Translations under genes and position numbers: made by a program
NCBI GenBank assembly: GCA_021737525.1
Contig: JAIPDU010000119.1
Location: 1-5,600, forward strand
Length of the DNA: 5,600 nucleotides
DNA from: Desulfohalobiaceae bacterium
GTDB taxonomy: Bacteria > Desulfobacterota > Desulfovibrionia > Desulfovibrionales > Desulfothermaceae
Direction of reading: 5' to 3'
The notes under the pieces: model-generated
Told to the model about the DNA's origin: nothing
The model's database searches: none
The model's input: only the letters and a program-made list of their open reading frames with translations
Part shown: positions 1 through 5,600 of the stretch, piece after piece
Numbering within the stretch: position 1 is the stretch's first letter
Layout: every line of letters begins with the position of its first letter

Positions 1-16
1 TGACGTATCGCCAACC

Positions 17-30
17 TATCCTATAGGATA
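17..30. promoter_or_regulatory. 14-bp perfect palindrome, possible operator/promoter region
   Basis: TATCCTATAGGATA is a perfect 14-bp palindrome about 100 bp upstream of the first gene. A second, nested pairing exists between ACGTATC (3-9) and GATACGT (27-33). The palindrome overlaps -10-like hexamers (TATAGG, TAGGAT), and TGACG at the very start of the window could be the end of a -35 box. An operator over a promoter for the downstream membrane protein gene is therefore possible. No regulator family could be assigned. It could equally belong to the 3' end of an upstream gene lying outside the window. Confidence 0.25.
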
Positions 31-131
31 CGTGAAAAACGGCTTTTTTCCAACAACCCTCATCCCCGGGCCACCCCGGTACAACCAAGCATGAAAACGA
101 GAGCGAGGCGAAGAAAGAAGAGAGAGGACAA

Positions 132-1205
132 ATGGTCACCAAGCCAAGGGGCAATCTCCTCTATCTCGCGGCAATCCTGCTGGGCCTTGTGATCCTGGGC
201 CTTCTGGCCAGCCTCTCCGACATCCGCAAGCTTGCGGAAATAGGCCGGGGATTGGCACCGGGATGGATCCTCCTGGGCTCCGTCGCGGCGATCACCTCCT
301 TCTGGTTCTTCGGTCTCTGCTTTGCCGCGCTTGTCCGCCGTCTGACAAAGCCTTCCGCAATACCGGACATGGTCAAGATCGGATACGTGTCCTTTACTTT
401 CAGCGAGCTCCTCGTCTCAGGCGGTCTCAGCGGCTATGCCGTGCGGAGCATCCACCTCGCCGGCCACGGGATTTCCTACCTGGAAACGCTCATCTACAGC
501 CTGGCCCGGGCCTGTATCCACTACTTGGCCATCTTTGTCGCCTTCCTGCTGACCGTGGGCCTGTTCATCCCCTCTGTTCCCCAAGGGATAGGCGGAAAAG
601 TGATCCTTTTCCAGTTTCTCCTTTTCGCGGGCCTGCTCGCCTACGCGCTCCGCATCTTCTCCTCCTCCGCAGCCAGAAACAGGTGGGTGCGACTGGCGGG
701 ATTCCTGCTGAACACCCTCGCCCGGCTCAGGGGCAGGGAACAGTGGTTCGGGGATCCGAGGCGACGACGCGTGGAAGGAGTCATGGATCAGGCGATCCAG
801 GCCATGCGCAGCCTCGGCTGGCGGCTCATTTGGGCTTTTCTGCTCGATTGTGTCGGCCTGGCGCTAAGATTCGCCGCGCTCTATTGCGCCTTCCTGGCCT
901 GCGGCTACTCCGTCGACCCGGCGATCATGGTGGCCGGATTCATCATCGGGACATTCTGGGCCTTCTTCGTCCAGATCCCCGGCCAAATGGGCGTCATGGA
1001 GGGGGCGGTGTCAGCTGTATACACCACCTTCGGCATCCCCTTCGAGATAGCCTTGATCGCCTGTGTCCTGTACAGGCTCACCTACAGCCTCCTTCCCTTC
1101 CTGGTGGGCCTTGTCTCTCTTCCCCGCTTGACGCGCCGGACCCTGTCCTCCTTCCTTCGCGACGGATCCCCGTCGCCCCGGATGGAGAGCCGAGAACAGG
1201 ACTGA
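132..1205 (+). CDS. UPF0104 / LPG-synthase-TM family integral membrane protein (flippase-like)
   Basis: This 357-residue polytopic inner-membrane protein has about eight hydrophobic segments, roughly at residues 8-27, 45-66, 80-100, 118-145, 155-175, 228-257, 262-285 and 303-330. Family marks are GGLSGYAVR (97-105), the QIPGQMGVMEGA motif (281-292, matching the usual P-G-G-x-G-x-x-E) and RLTYSLLPFLVG (315-326). These place it in the UPF0104/YbhN family, related to the membrane domain of MprF. That domain flips lysyl-phosphatidylglycerol or other lipids across the membrane. The soluble aminoacyl-transferase domain of MprF is absent, so lipid translocation or an accessory envelope role is more likely than lipid synthesis; the substrate is unknown. 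The ATG at 132 has GAGAGGA a few bases upstream. The basic, serine-rich tail after residue 330 is probably cytoplasmic. It is followed by an inverted-repeat element and then a ClC gene on the same strand, with no clear intrinsic terminator between them. Confidence 0.88.
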   Translation: MVTKPRGNLLYLAAILLGLVILGLLASLSDIRKLAEIGRGLAPGWILLGSVAAITSFWFFGLCFAALVRRLTKPSAIPDMVKIGYVSFTFSELLVSGGLSGYAVRSIHLAGHGISYLETLIYSLARACIHYLAIFVAFLLTVGLFIPSVPQGIGGKVILFQFLLFAGLLAYALRIFSSSAARNRWVRLAGFLLNTLARLRGREQWFGDPRRRRVEGVMDQAIQAMRSLGWRLIWAFLLDCVGLALRFAALYCAFLACGYSVDPAIMVAGFIIGTFWAFFVQIPGQMGVMEGAVSAVYTTFGIPFEIALIACVLYRLTYSLLPFLVGLVSLPRLTRRTLSSFLRDGSPSPRMESREQD

Positions 1206-1224
1206 TTCAGCCTCCTTTCTTTCT

Positions 1225-1341
1225 ATACGCTTATTGATTCAGATCCGCATAAAAATATTTTCTTGAAGAGTTCATTACCCATTTCGAATAGATAGGAAAA
1301 ACCCCGTGGTGGCTTTTGCGGATCTGAATCAATAAGCGTAT
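1225..1341. repeat. 117-bp AT-rich element with perfect 25-bp terminal inverted repeats (MITE-like)
   Basis: The left arm (1225-1249, starting ATACGCTTATTG) and right arm (1317-1341, ending CAATAAGCGTAT) are exact reverse complements over 25 bp. They enclose a 67-bp spacer of about 34% GC, far below the flanking coding DNA. The spacer has no ORF of note. It holds a weak internal hairpin (AAAAACC at 1297-1303 with GGCTTTT at 1311-1317, one mismatch). The element fills much of the 282-bp gap between the membrane protein gene and the ClC gene. TA dinucleotides lie within the arm ends and CT flanks both sides, so a short target duplication is possible but not proven. A MITE or other palindromic repeat is most likely. 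An invertible segment or a long transcript hairpin are alternatives. No U-tract follows the right arm, so it is not a standard intrinsic terminator. Confidence 0.8.
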
Positions 1342-1487
1342 CTCTCCAAAGCCGAAAAGGGCCAAGCGCGGAAAGAAGCTTGTCTTTCCCCGCATTTGCC
1401 GCTAGGCTTGATGATTGAAAGCGTCCGGAGCGGATTCCATCCAGCGGCTTCGAGCCCAGCCACACCAGCAAGGGGCGGCACGCCGGC

Positions 1488-3281
1488 ATGACCAGGATAC
1501 TTCGTCGTCTGAGCTCCCTGACGCGCTCACAGATCCCGAGTCTCAACCATACGCACCTGCGCGATCTCTCCCTGCTCGGATTCGCCCTGGCCATCGGAAT
1601 CCTGGCCGCCCTCGGCGCCGTGGCCTTCCGCTCCCTGATCGAGCTCTTCCAGTATCTCTTCTGGGCCTCCGGGGACTCCTTCCTGGACCAAGTCCTTGCC
1701 TCGCCCTGGTGGATGACCCTGGCCCTTCCCGCCGCGGGCGGGCTCGTCACCGGCCCGATTATTCACTACCTCGCCCCAGAGGCCAGAGGGCCGGGCGTGC
1801 CGGCAGTCATCCTTTCCGTCAGCGCACAGCAATCCACCATCCGCCACAGGGTAACCTTTATCAAGGGGCTCGTCTCCAGCCTCCTTCTAGGGACCGGAGC
1901 CTCGGTGGGCCGGGAAGGTCCGGTGGTCCAGATCGGTGCCTCCGTGGGCTCCTCCCTGGCCCAGCTCTTCCGCCTCCGTCCGGACCTGCGCCGGGTATGC
2001 CTGGCCTGCGGCGCCGCCGCGGGCATCTCCGCCACATTCAACGCCCCCATAGCCGGGACCCTCTTCGCCCTGGAAATCATCCTCATGAACCTCGAGGTGG
2101 GCTACATCAGCCACATCGTCACCGCCGCCATTGTCGGTTCCGTGCTGTCCCGCGCGTTCTGGGGCGAATTCCCCGCCTTTGAAGCGGTACCCTTCCAGCT
2201 GGACAGCTACTTCGAGCTCGCCGGATACCTCCTTCTGGGGATCGCCGCGGGGATAGTCTCCATCTGCTTCGTGCGCCTGACCTACGGCCTGGAGGGCCTC
2301 TTTGGCCGCGTTCCTCTTCCCGGCTGGATCAAGCCGGCCCTGGGCGGACTGGGGCTTGGCTGTCTCGCCCTGGCTCTGCCCCAGGTCCTGGGCGTGGGCT
2401 ACGAAACGGTCAACGCGGCCCTGAACAACTCCCTGCTCTGGAACACGGCCCTCATCCTCCTGGGGGCCAAGCTCCTGGCCACCTCCCTCTGCATCGGCTC
2501 GGGCATGAGCGGGGGCATCCTCGCTCCCTCCCTCTACCTGGGCGCCACCCTGGGCACTGCCATGGGGATCCTCTCCACCCAGCTCGGGGTCGCACAGGGC
2601 CTGCACCCGAGCTACTTCGCCCTTGCGGGCATGGGGGCCGTGGTATCCGGAACCACACTGGCCCCGATCACCGCCATCATGACCATTTTCGAGCTCACCC
2701 TGCAGTACCAGATCATCCTGCCGCTCATGATCGCCTGCATCAGCTCCACCCTGGTGGTGCGTTTCCTCTTCGGGTACTCCGCGTACGAAATGAAGCTGGC
2801 CCGGAGCGGGGTGAACATCGTCCGCGGGCACGACGTGGGCATACTGCGCAACCTCTACATCCGGGAGTTCATGCACCGGAACTTTGCCTGGATGAGCGAG
2901 GACGCCCCGCTCAAGGAGCTCTACCAACGGCTCATGGAGTCGCCCTTCCCCCATTTCGTGGTTCTCACCTCCAGTGGCGACCTCGCGGGAGTGGTCAGCC
3001 TCCGGGACCTGCGTCCGGTGCTCGGCCGCTACGAGGAGCTCAAGGACACCCTCCCGGTCCGGGACATCATGTCCCGGGAACCGGTTTCTCTCGCGGAAAG
3101 GGACACCATGGAGCGGGCCATGCAGGTATTCGAGCGGAACCACTTCTCCTTCGTCCCCGTGCTGGAGGATTCCGGATCCAAAAGGGTGAGCGGCATCCTG
3201 ACCAAGGACGACCTGCTTACGGCCTACGACCAGAGGGTGCTCAAGGACCGGGTCCTGTCCTGTCCCCTCACGGTCAGATAA
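1488..3281 (+). CDS. ClC-family chloride (anion) channel/H+ antiporter with tandem CBS domains
   Basis: This 597-residue protein has a ClC membrane domain (about 25-435) followed by two CBS domains (about 461-515 and 523-580). ClC motifs appear in order: GPGVP (101-105), GREGP (141-145) with gating glutamate E143, NAPIAGTLFALE (185-196), GSGMSGGILAP (337-347) and the anion-coordinating tyrosine in SAYEMKL (Y433). The gating glutamate is the residue whose loss uncouples protons in E. coli ClC, so H+-coupled exchange is possible. Two positions differ from E. coli ClC: the filter serine is P102, and the inner proton glutamate (E203) aligns with I197. CBS pairs commonly bind adenine nucleotides, so regulation by energy state is plausible. 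The ATG at 1488 is preceded by AAGGGG about 12 nt upstream, a rather distant ribosome site. The start is nevertheless supported by the N-terminal helix at 27-50. The gene ends just before a strong terminator. Confidence 0.95.
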   Translation: MTRILRRLSSLTRSQIPSLNHTHLRDLSLLGFALAIGILAALGAVAFRSLIELFQYLFWASGDSFLDQVLASPWWMTLALPAAGGLVTGPIIHYLAPEARGPGVPAVILSVSAQQSTIRHRVTFIKGLVSSLLLGTGASVGREGPVVQIGASVGSSLAQLFRLRPDLRRVCLACGAAAGISATFNAPIAGTLFALEIILMNLEVGYISHIVTAAIVGSVLSRAFWGEFPAFEAVPFQLDSYFELAGYLLLGIAAGIVSICFVRLTYGLEGLFGRVPLPGWIKPALGGLGLGCLALALPQVLGVGYETVNAALNNSLLWNTALILLGAKLLATSLCIGSGMSGGILAPSLYLGATLGTAMGILSTQLGVAQGLHPSYFALAGMGAVVSGTTLAPITAIMTIFELTLQYQIILPLMIACISSTLVVRFLFGYSAYEMKLARSGVNIVRGHDVGILRNLYIREFMHRNFAWMSEDAPLKELYQRLMESPFPHFVVLTSSGDLAGVVSLRDLRPVLGRYEELKDTLPVRDIMSREPVSLAERDTMERAMQVFERNHFSFVPVLEDSGSKRVSGILTKDDLLTAYDQRVLKDRVLSCPLTVR

Positions 3282-3307
3282 GCGCGCCCTCCCTGTATTC
3301 GACGCAA

Positions 3308-3340
3308 AAATCCCCGGCCGGACCCTCCGGCCGGGGATTT
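3308..3340. terminator. Bidirectional intrinsic terminator between converging genes
   Basis: A perfect 15-bp stem (3308-3322 with 3326-3340) closes a CCC loop. Its GC-rich core is CCCCGGCCGGA. On the - strand the stem runs into TTTTT, a good intrinsic terminator for the cysteine-rich gene cluster. On the + strand the tail is only TTT, but the stem is strong and sits 26 bp after the ClC stop. The position between two converging genes fits a shared terminator. Confidence 0.88.
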
Positions 3341-3367
3341 GCCCGGCACCGCTCAAAGGCGCGGCAA

Positions 3368-3547
3368 TCAGGCCCTCTTCTTCATTTCTTCCCCGCAGCA
3401 GGTAAAGACGCAGGCGTTATCGTCCGTGGTGCAGGCGCACTTGCTCTGTGAAGCATCGCAATCGCACTCCCTGGTCACCTGCACCTCCAGCCCGCAATCC
3501 CCGCAGACGTAGACCTCGCCTTTTTTCAGATCGTGACATGTGGGCAT
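3368..3547 (-). CDS. Small cysteine-rich desulforedoxin-like metal-binding protein with extended loop
   Basis: This 59-residue protein carries 10 cysteines at positions 4, 15, 18, 28, 30, 37, 39, 46, 50 and 51. The stretches GEVYVCGDCG (10-19) and FTCCGEEMKK (48-57) match the two ends of desulforedoxin and the N-terminal domain of desulfoferrodoxin. In those proteins CxxC plus CC ligates one Fe or Zn in a rubredoxin-like site. Classical desulforedoxin has about 15 residues between these pairs. Here there are 31, and the insert adds CDC, CAC and C46, enough ligands for a second metal site or disulfides. AGGAGGG (3551-3557) lies 3 nt before the ATG. It is the last gene after the SHOCT and universal stress protein genes on the same strand, 46 nt from the latter. 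A cytoplasmic role in redox, oxygen defence or metal handling is inferred; no direct function can be claimed. It is too short for many gene callers to report. Confidence 0.85.
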   Translation of the reverse strand: MPTCHDLKKGEVYVCGDCGLEVQVTRECDCDASQSKCACTTDDNACVFTCCGEEMKKRA

Positions 3548-3571
3548 AATCCCTCCTGGTTACATATTCAT

Positions 3572-3590
3572 AAAAAAACGCCTCAAGACG
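3572..3590 (-). terminator. Weak hairpin plus U-tract after the universal stress protein gene
   Basis: Read on the - strand, CGTC-TTGA-GGCG forms a 4-bp stem with one G·U pair, followed at once by seven T residues (3572-3578). It starts 4 nt after the stress protein stop codon. The stem is short, so it is more likely a partial terminator or attenuator than a full stop. It could lower expression of the downstream cysteine-rich gene relative to the upstream genes. Confidence 0.35.
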
Positions 3591-3593
3591 AAA

Positions 3594-4439
3594 TCAGCTG
3601 ATCCACAAGCTGTGCCCCTGGAGCTCGTAGCTCAACTTCTTGCTCACCGATCCGATGCTCCATTGCGAGCGCAGGCCCTGCTTCCCGGTTCCGGAGTAGC
3701 CCACCGCCACAGCGGCGTAGCCTCCCTCCTTGGCCTCCTTCTGAATAGCCTTGGCCACGTTCCGGCCGGTCCCCTCCTTGTCCGAGATTCTGGAGGCATC
3801 GAGGCCGTTCTGCAGCAGGGCCTCCCTGGCCCGGGAGAAGATCTCACCGGAGGCATCGGAGTCTTTGCCCGGGACATGGAATAGGGTCACACCGTGCTCC
3901 TCCGGGCCCTGAAGCATGAATCCCACATGATCGGCCATAACCAGGCTGGAATCCGACCCGTCCAGACAGAGCAGGACTCCACCGCGGCCGCTTTCAATGC
4001 GGCGACAGATCCAGATGGGCACATTGCGTTCCTTTTCCAGCACCTGCATGCTCACGCTGCTACCCAGGGCCTCCTCCAGCCTGGTTGTCCCCCGCCTGCC
4101 CAGAACCACGGCGTCATACTTGCCCCGTTCCGCTTCTCGGAGGATGTCCTTGGCCGTGCTCATCGCCTTCAGCCGATATTGACACCTGGTTCTCTCCGGA
4201 GAGAACCCGCTGTCCTCCAAGAACCGAGCGGCATTTCGCAGGGCCTCGTTCTCCAGCAGCTTGCACTCCTTTTCCGTGGGCTCCCTCTCGCCGAACCCCG
4301 GATCCCGTCCCCGGGCAGGGGCCACATGGACCAGGGTCAGCCTGACCCGTGACTTGTCCCGGAAAAAAGAGCTCACAAAGCGCGCGCCATCCATGGAGCT
4401 CGGCGAATCACTGACCGTGAGGAGCAGATGTCTTTGCAT
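3594..4439 (-). CDS. Universal stress protein with two tandem UspA domains
   Basis: This 281-residue cytoplasmic protein is made of two Usp folds, residues 1-147 and 152-281, about twice the length of a single-domain Usp. Domain 1 starts LLLTVSDSPSS and has VVLGRRGTTRLEEALGSSVS (111-130), the nucleotide-loop region. Domain 2 has the classic LCLDGSDSS (157-165) and VGYSGTGKQGLRSQWSIGS (246-264). The ATP-binding consensus is G-2x-G-9x-G(S/T). Domain 1 has 8 residues in the long gap and domain 2 has 12, so nucleotide binding may be altered in either half. Usp proteins typically respond to starvation, oxidative or energy stress and act as nucleotide-dependent regulators; the specific role here is unknown. 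AAGGGAGG lies 4 nt before the ATG. It sits 33 nt downstream of the SHOCT gene and 46 nt upstream of the cysteine-rich gene, suggesting one transcript. Confidence 0.93.
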   Translation of the reverse strand: MQRHLLLTVSDSPSSMDGARFVSSFFRDKSRVRLTLVHVAPARGRDPGFGEREPTEKECKLLENEALRNAARFLEDSGFSPERTRCQYRLKAMSTAKDILREAERGKYDAVVLGRRGTTRLEEALGSSVSMQVLEKERNVPIWICRRIESGRGGVLLCLDGSDSSLVMADHVGFMLQGPEEHGVTLFHVPGKDSDASGEIFSRAREALLQNGLDASRISDKEGTGRNVAKAIQKEAKEGGYAAVAVGYSGTGKQGLRSQWSIGSVSKKLSYELQGHSLWIS

Positions 4440-4472
4440 CGAGCCTCCCTTTTTCCTCGCATTGTCCTCTTG

Positions 4473-4826
4473 TTAGAGCAGATCCCGCTTCTTTTGCTCA
4501 AACTCCTCCTTGTCGATCTCACCCCGGGCATAGCGCTCCTTGAGGATCTCCAGGGCCCTGCCCTGTGAACCGCCGCCGGGTGCGCCGCCCTGGCCCTGAT
4601 CCCTGGCGGGCCCCTGCAGCAGCCATTTGATCAACAGCCCCAGCACGACAAGGAGCACGATCCAAAAGATGATCTGAAAGATCATGCCCACCCAGCCCAT
4701 GCCGCCCATCATGCCCCAGGGATGCATGGAGGGGTTCCTCTGCCACTGGGCTAAAACAGGGGCCGCACCGGAGAGTGTTGCCGCAAGCGCGGCTGTGGTT
4801 ACCCCTATCGCGTAAAATGGTCTCAT
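4473..4826 (-). CDS. Secreted/membrane-anchored SHOCT-domain protein
   Basis: This 117-residue protein has three parts. A signal peptide or signal anchor (about 1-26) ends at APVLA-QWQ. A Met/His/Trp/Gly-rich stretch, NPSMHPWGMMGGMGW (31-45), leads into a membrane segment (about 48-69). After a Gly/Gln-rich linker comes a C-terminal SHOCT motif, ALEILKERYARGEIDKEEFE (91-110). SHOCT domains are short helical modules often found at the C-terminus of membrane proteins, probably for oligomerisation. Small proteins of this build are common in proteobacterial stress and metal-related clusters. The Met/His stretch could bind copper or another soft metal, but that is inference. The frame stays open up to 5054. 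The start at 4826 is preferred because AAGGGAGG (4833-4840) sits 6 nt upstream and a signal peptide begins there. It is the first gene of the presumed three-gene operon. Confidence 0.85.
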   Translation of the reverse strand: MRPFYAIGVTTAALAATLSGAAPVLAQWQRNPSMHPWGMMGGMGWVGMIFQIIFWIVLLVVLGLLIKWLLQGPARDQGQGGAPGGGSQGRALEILKERYARGEIDKEEFEQKKRDLL

Positions 4827-4904
4827 GACCGGCCTCCCTTTATTGTTTGGCGCTGTTCTCAGTGTTCCCCGCCATAGAGTTGCACTGGCACGGATCTTAC
4901 TCTC

Positions 4905-4933
4905 AGGATAACAGAAACAGGAATGCGTCACAA
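4905..4933 (-). promoter_or_regulatory. Candidate sigma-70 promoter for the SHOCT-Usp-desulforedoxin cluster
   Basis: On the - strand TTGTGA (4928-4933) and TATCCT (4905-4910) are separated by exactly 17 nt. Each matches the sigma-70 consensus at 4 of 6 positions. Transcription would begin near 4898, giving an untranslated leader of about 70 nt before the SHOCT gene. The rest of the gap to rpiB (4827-5067) shows no gene, no RNA that I recognise and no clear terminator for rpiB. Read-through from rpiB is therefore also possible. Confidence 0.4.
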
Positions 4934-5067
4934 AGGATGCCGGCAAACCGCCATCTTTGTCACTCGGCTTTTCCAGGGAAGCCCCTGAAAATCTGAAACC
5001 GAATTGTCGCATGGAAGGGCCCCGTGAACATCTGGACGGCCGCGGAGAGATCAAGGGGTGGGTGTTT

Positions 5068-5523
5068 CTACAGGTCAGCGTCCTCTTCGAGCTGCTCGAT
5101 CCGTCTTTGGTGCCTGCCTCCCTGGAATACGGCCCCGAGCCAGGCGCGCACGATGTCCGGGACCAGCTCCGGATCCAGCAGGCGCTGGCCCAGGGCGATG
5201 AGGTTGGCGTTATTGTGCTCCTTGGCCAGGCGGGCGGATTCCGTGCTCCAGCAGACGGCGCAGCGCGCGCCGCGGACCTTGTTTGCCGCCATGGCCTCTC
5301 CGTTGCCCGAGCCGCCGAGCACGATTCCGGCGTCGCATTCCCCGCGAGTCACCGCCAGGGTGGCAGCCCGGATATAGGGAGGATAGTCCACCGGCTCCTC
5401 GGAGCTGGTGCCGAAGTCGCGCACCGTATAGCCCCATTCCTCCAGGGCAGCCTTGATCCTCTCCTTGTAGCGGTACCCCGCGTGATCCGAAGCCATGGCT
5501 ATCAGTGTCGAGGCATTCTCCAT
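5068..5523 (-). CDS. rpiB: Ribose-5-phosphate isomerase B
   Basis: RpiB interconverts ribose 5-phosphate and ribulose 5-phosphate in the non-oxidative pentose phosphate pathway. The 151-residue length is normal for the family. Hallmarks are ASDHAG (11-16), DYPPY (46-50), LGGSGNGEAMAANKV (69-83), REHNN-like KEHNNANLIALGQR (101-114) and the closing GGRHQRRIEQLEE (135-147). E. coli RpiB uses a cysteine just before its GTG loop as catalytic base. Here that position is L69, and E76 in GSGNGE matches the catalytic glutamate of the mycobacterial type. H103 and D13/H14 match phosphate and ring-opening residues. Members of the wider RpiB/LacAB family can also act on allose or galactose 6-phosphate, so the substrate is likely but not certain. 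GGAG lies 8 nt before the ATG. It is transcribed in the same direction as the SHOCT cluster, 241 bp upstream of it, and may belong to an operon starting beyond the window. Confidence 0.94.
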   Translation of the reverse strand: MENASTLIAMASDHAGYRYKERIKAALEEWGYTVRDFGTSSEEPVDYPPYIRAATLAVTRGECDAGIVLGGSGNGEAMAANKVRGARCAVCWSTESARLAKEHNNANLIALGQRLLDPELVPDIVRAWLGAVFQGGRHQRRIEQLEEDADL

Positions 5524-5574
5524 GCCGGCATCTCCGTTTCTTGATGGTGCAATCGAGCCGGGCTGTTGTCTGGC

Positions 5575-5598
5575 TCCGACTTCCGACCGACCTCCGAC
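5575..5598. repeat. Short CCGAC-rich direct repeats at window edge
   Basis: CCGAC occurs four times in 23 bp (5576-5580, 5583-5587, 5587-5591, 5594-5598), three of them inside TCCGAC. The tract lies about 50 bp upstream of the rpiB start and is cut by the window end, so its full length is unknown. It may be a small tandem repeat, regulator sites or chance. Confidence 0.4.
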
Positions 5599-5600
5599 CT

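Noticed and set aside
91..192. 33-residue + strand ORF overlapping the start of the first gene
   Set aside because: No ribosome site, Arg/Lys-rich translation from a purine-rich leader, and no family resemblance.
1370..1394. Bulged hairpin GCGGAAAGA/TCTTTCCCCGC before the ClC gene
   Set aside because: Two unpaired bases and no U-tract; no evidence of a riboswitch or terminator.
1887..3356. 489-residue - strand frame opposite the ClC gene
   Set aside because: Low-complexity Gly/Glu/His-rich translation typical of a GC-rich shadow; the + strand frame carries all ClC and CBS motifs.
4885..4901. Near match to a sigma-54 promoter on the + strand (CTGGCACG-N4-TTACT)
   Set aside because: The essential -12 GC is AC, and it points towards the antisense strand of rpiB with no + strand gene downstream. 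Chance is more likely.
4969..4991. Hairpin with CAGGG/CCCTG core and TTTT/AAAA ends as a possible rpiB terminator
   Set aside because: It has a one-base bulge, and in the - direction it is followed by GCCGAG, not a U-tract.
4827..5054. N-terminal extension of the SHOCT gene to 5054 (193 residues)
   Set aside because: No good ribosome site at the upstream ATGs and no recognisable domain, while a strong ribosome site and a signal peptide begin at 4826.
4957..5544. 195-residue + strand frame opposite rpiB
   Set aside because: Antisense shadow of rpiB, which has clear family motifs on the - strand.

Overview
The window is a GC-rich bacterial chromosomal segment with six protein genes in two converging blocks. 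Two genes run on the + strand (132-3281) and four on the - strand (3368-5523). They meet at a near-perfect hairpin (3308-3340) that probably terminates transcription from both sides. There are no rRNA or tRNA genes, CRISPR arrays or transposase genes. The likely host is a Gram-negative anaerobe or microaerophile, possibly a sulfate-reducer-like Desulfobacterota. This rests mainly on a small desulforedoxin-type protein and on strong AGGAGG-type ribosome sites, so it is a weak inference.

The + strand block holds two membrane proteins. The first (132-1205) is a UPF0104 / LPG-synthase-TM family protein, the flippase-like membrane half of MprF-type proteins without the catalytic half. The second (1488-3281) is a ClC anion transporter with two C-terminal CBS domains. 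It keeps the gating glutamate but has proline in place of the usual selectivity-filter serine. Between them lies a 117-bp AT-rich element (1225-1341) with perfect 25-bp terminal inverted repeats. It looks like a MITE or other small palindromic insertion.

The - strand block reads leftwards. First comes rpiB (5068-5523), of the type that uses glutamate rather than cysteine in the active site. A 241-bp gap with a plausible sigma-70 promoter follows. Next is a compact three-gene cluster: a secreted or membrane-anchored SHOCT protein (4473-4826), a tandem universal stress protein (3594-4439), and a 59-residue cysteine-rich protein (3368-3547). The last has the desulforedoxin frame, CxxC near the N-terminus and CC near the C-terminus, with an extra cysteine-rich loop between them. 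Tight spacing (33 and 46 nt) and similar ribosome sites suggest co-transcription. Together they look like a small stress, metal or redox cassette, although that joint role is inferred.

Most of the window is ordinary housekeeping or accessory sequence. The parts most worth a second look are the cysteine-rich desulforedoxin variant with its operon, and the 117-bp inverted-repeat element.
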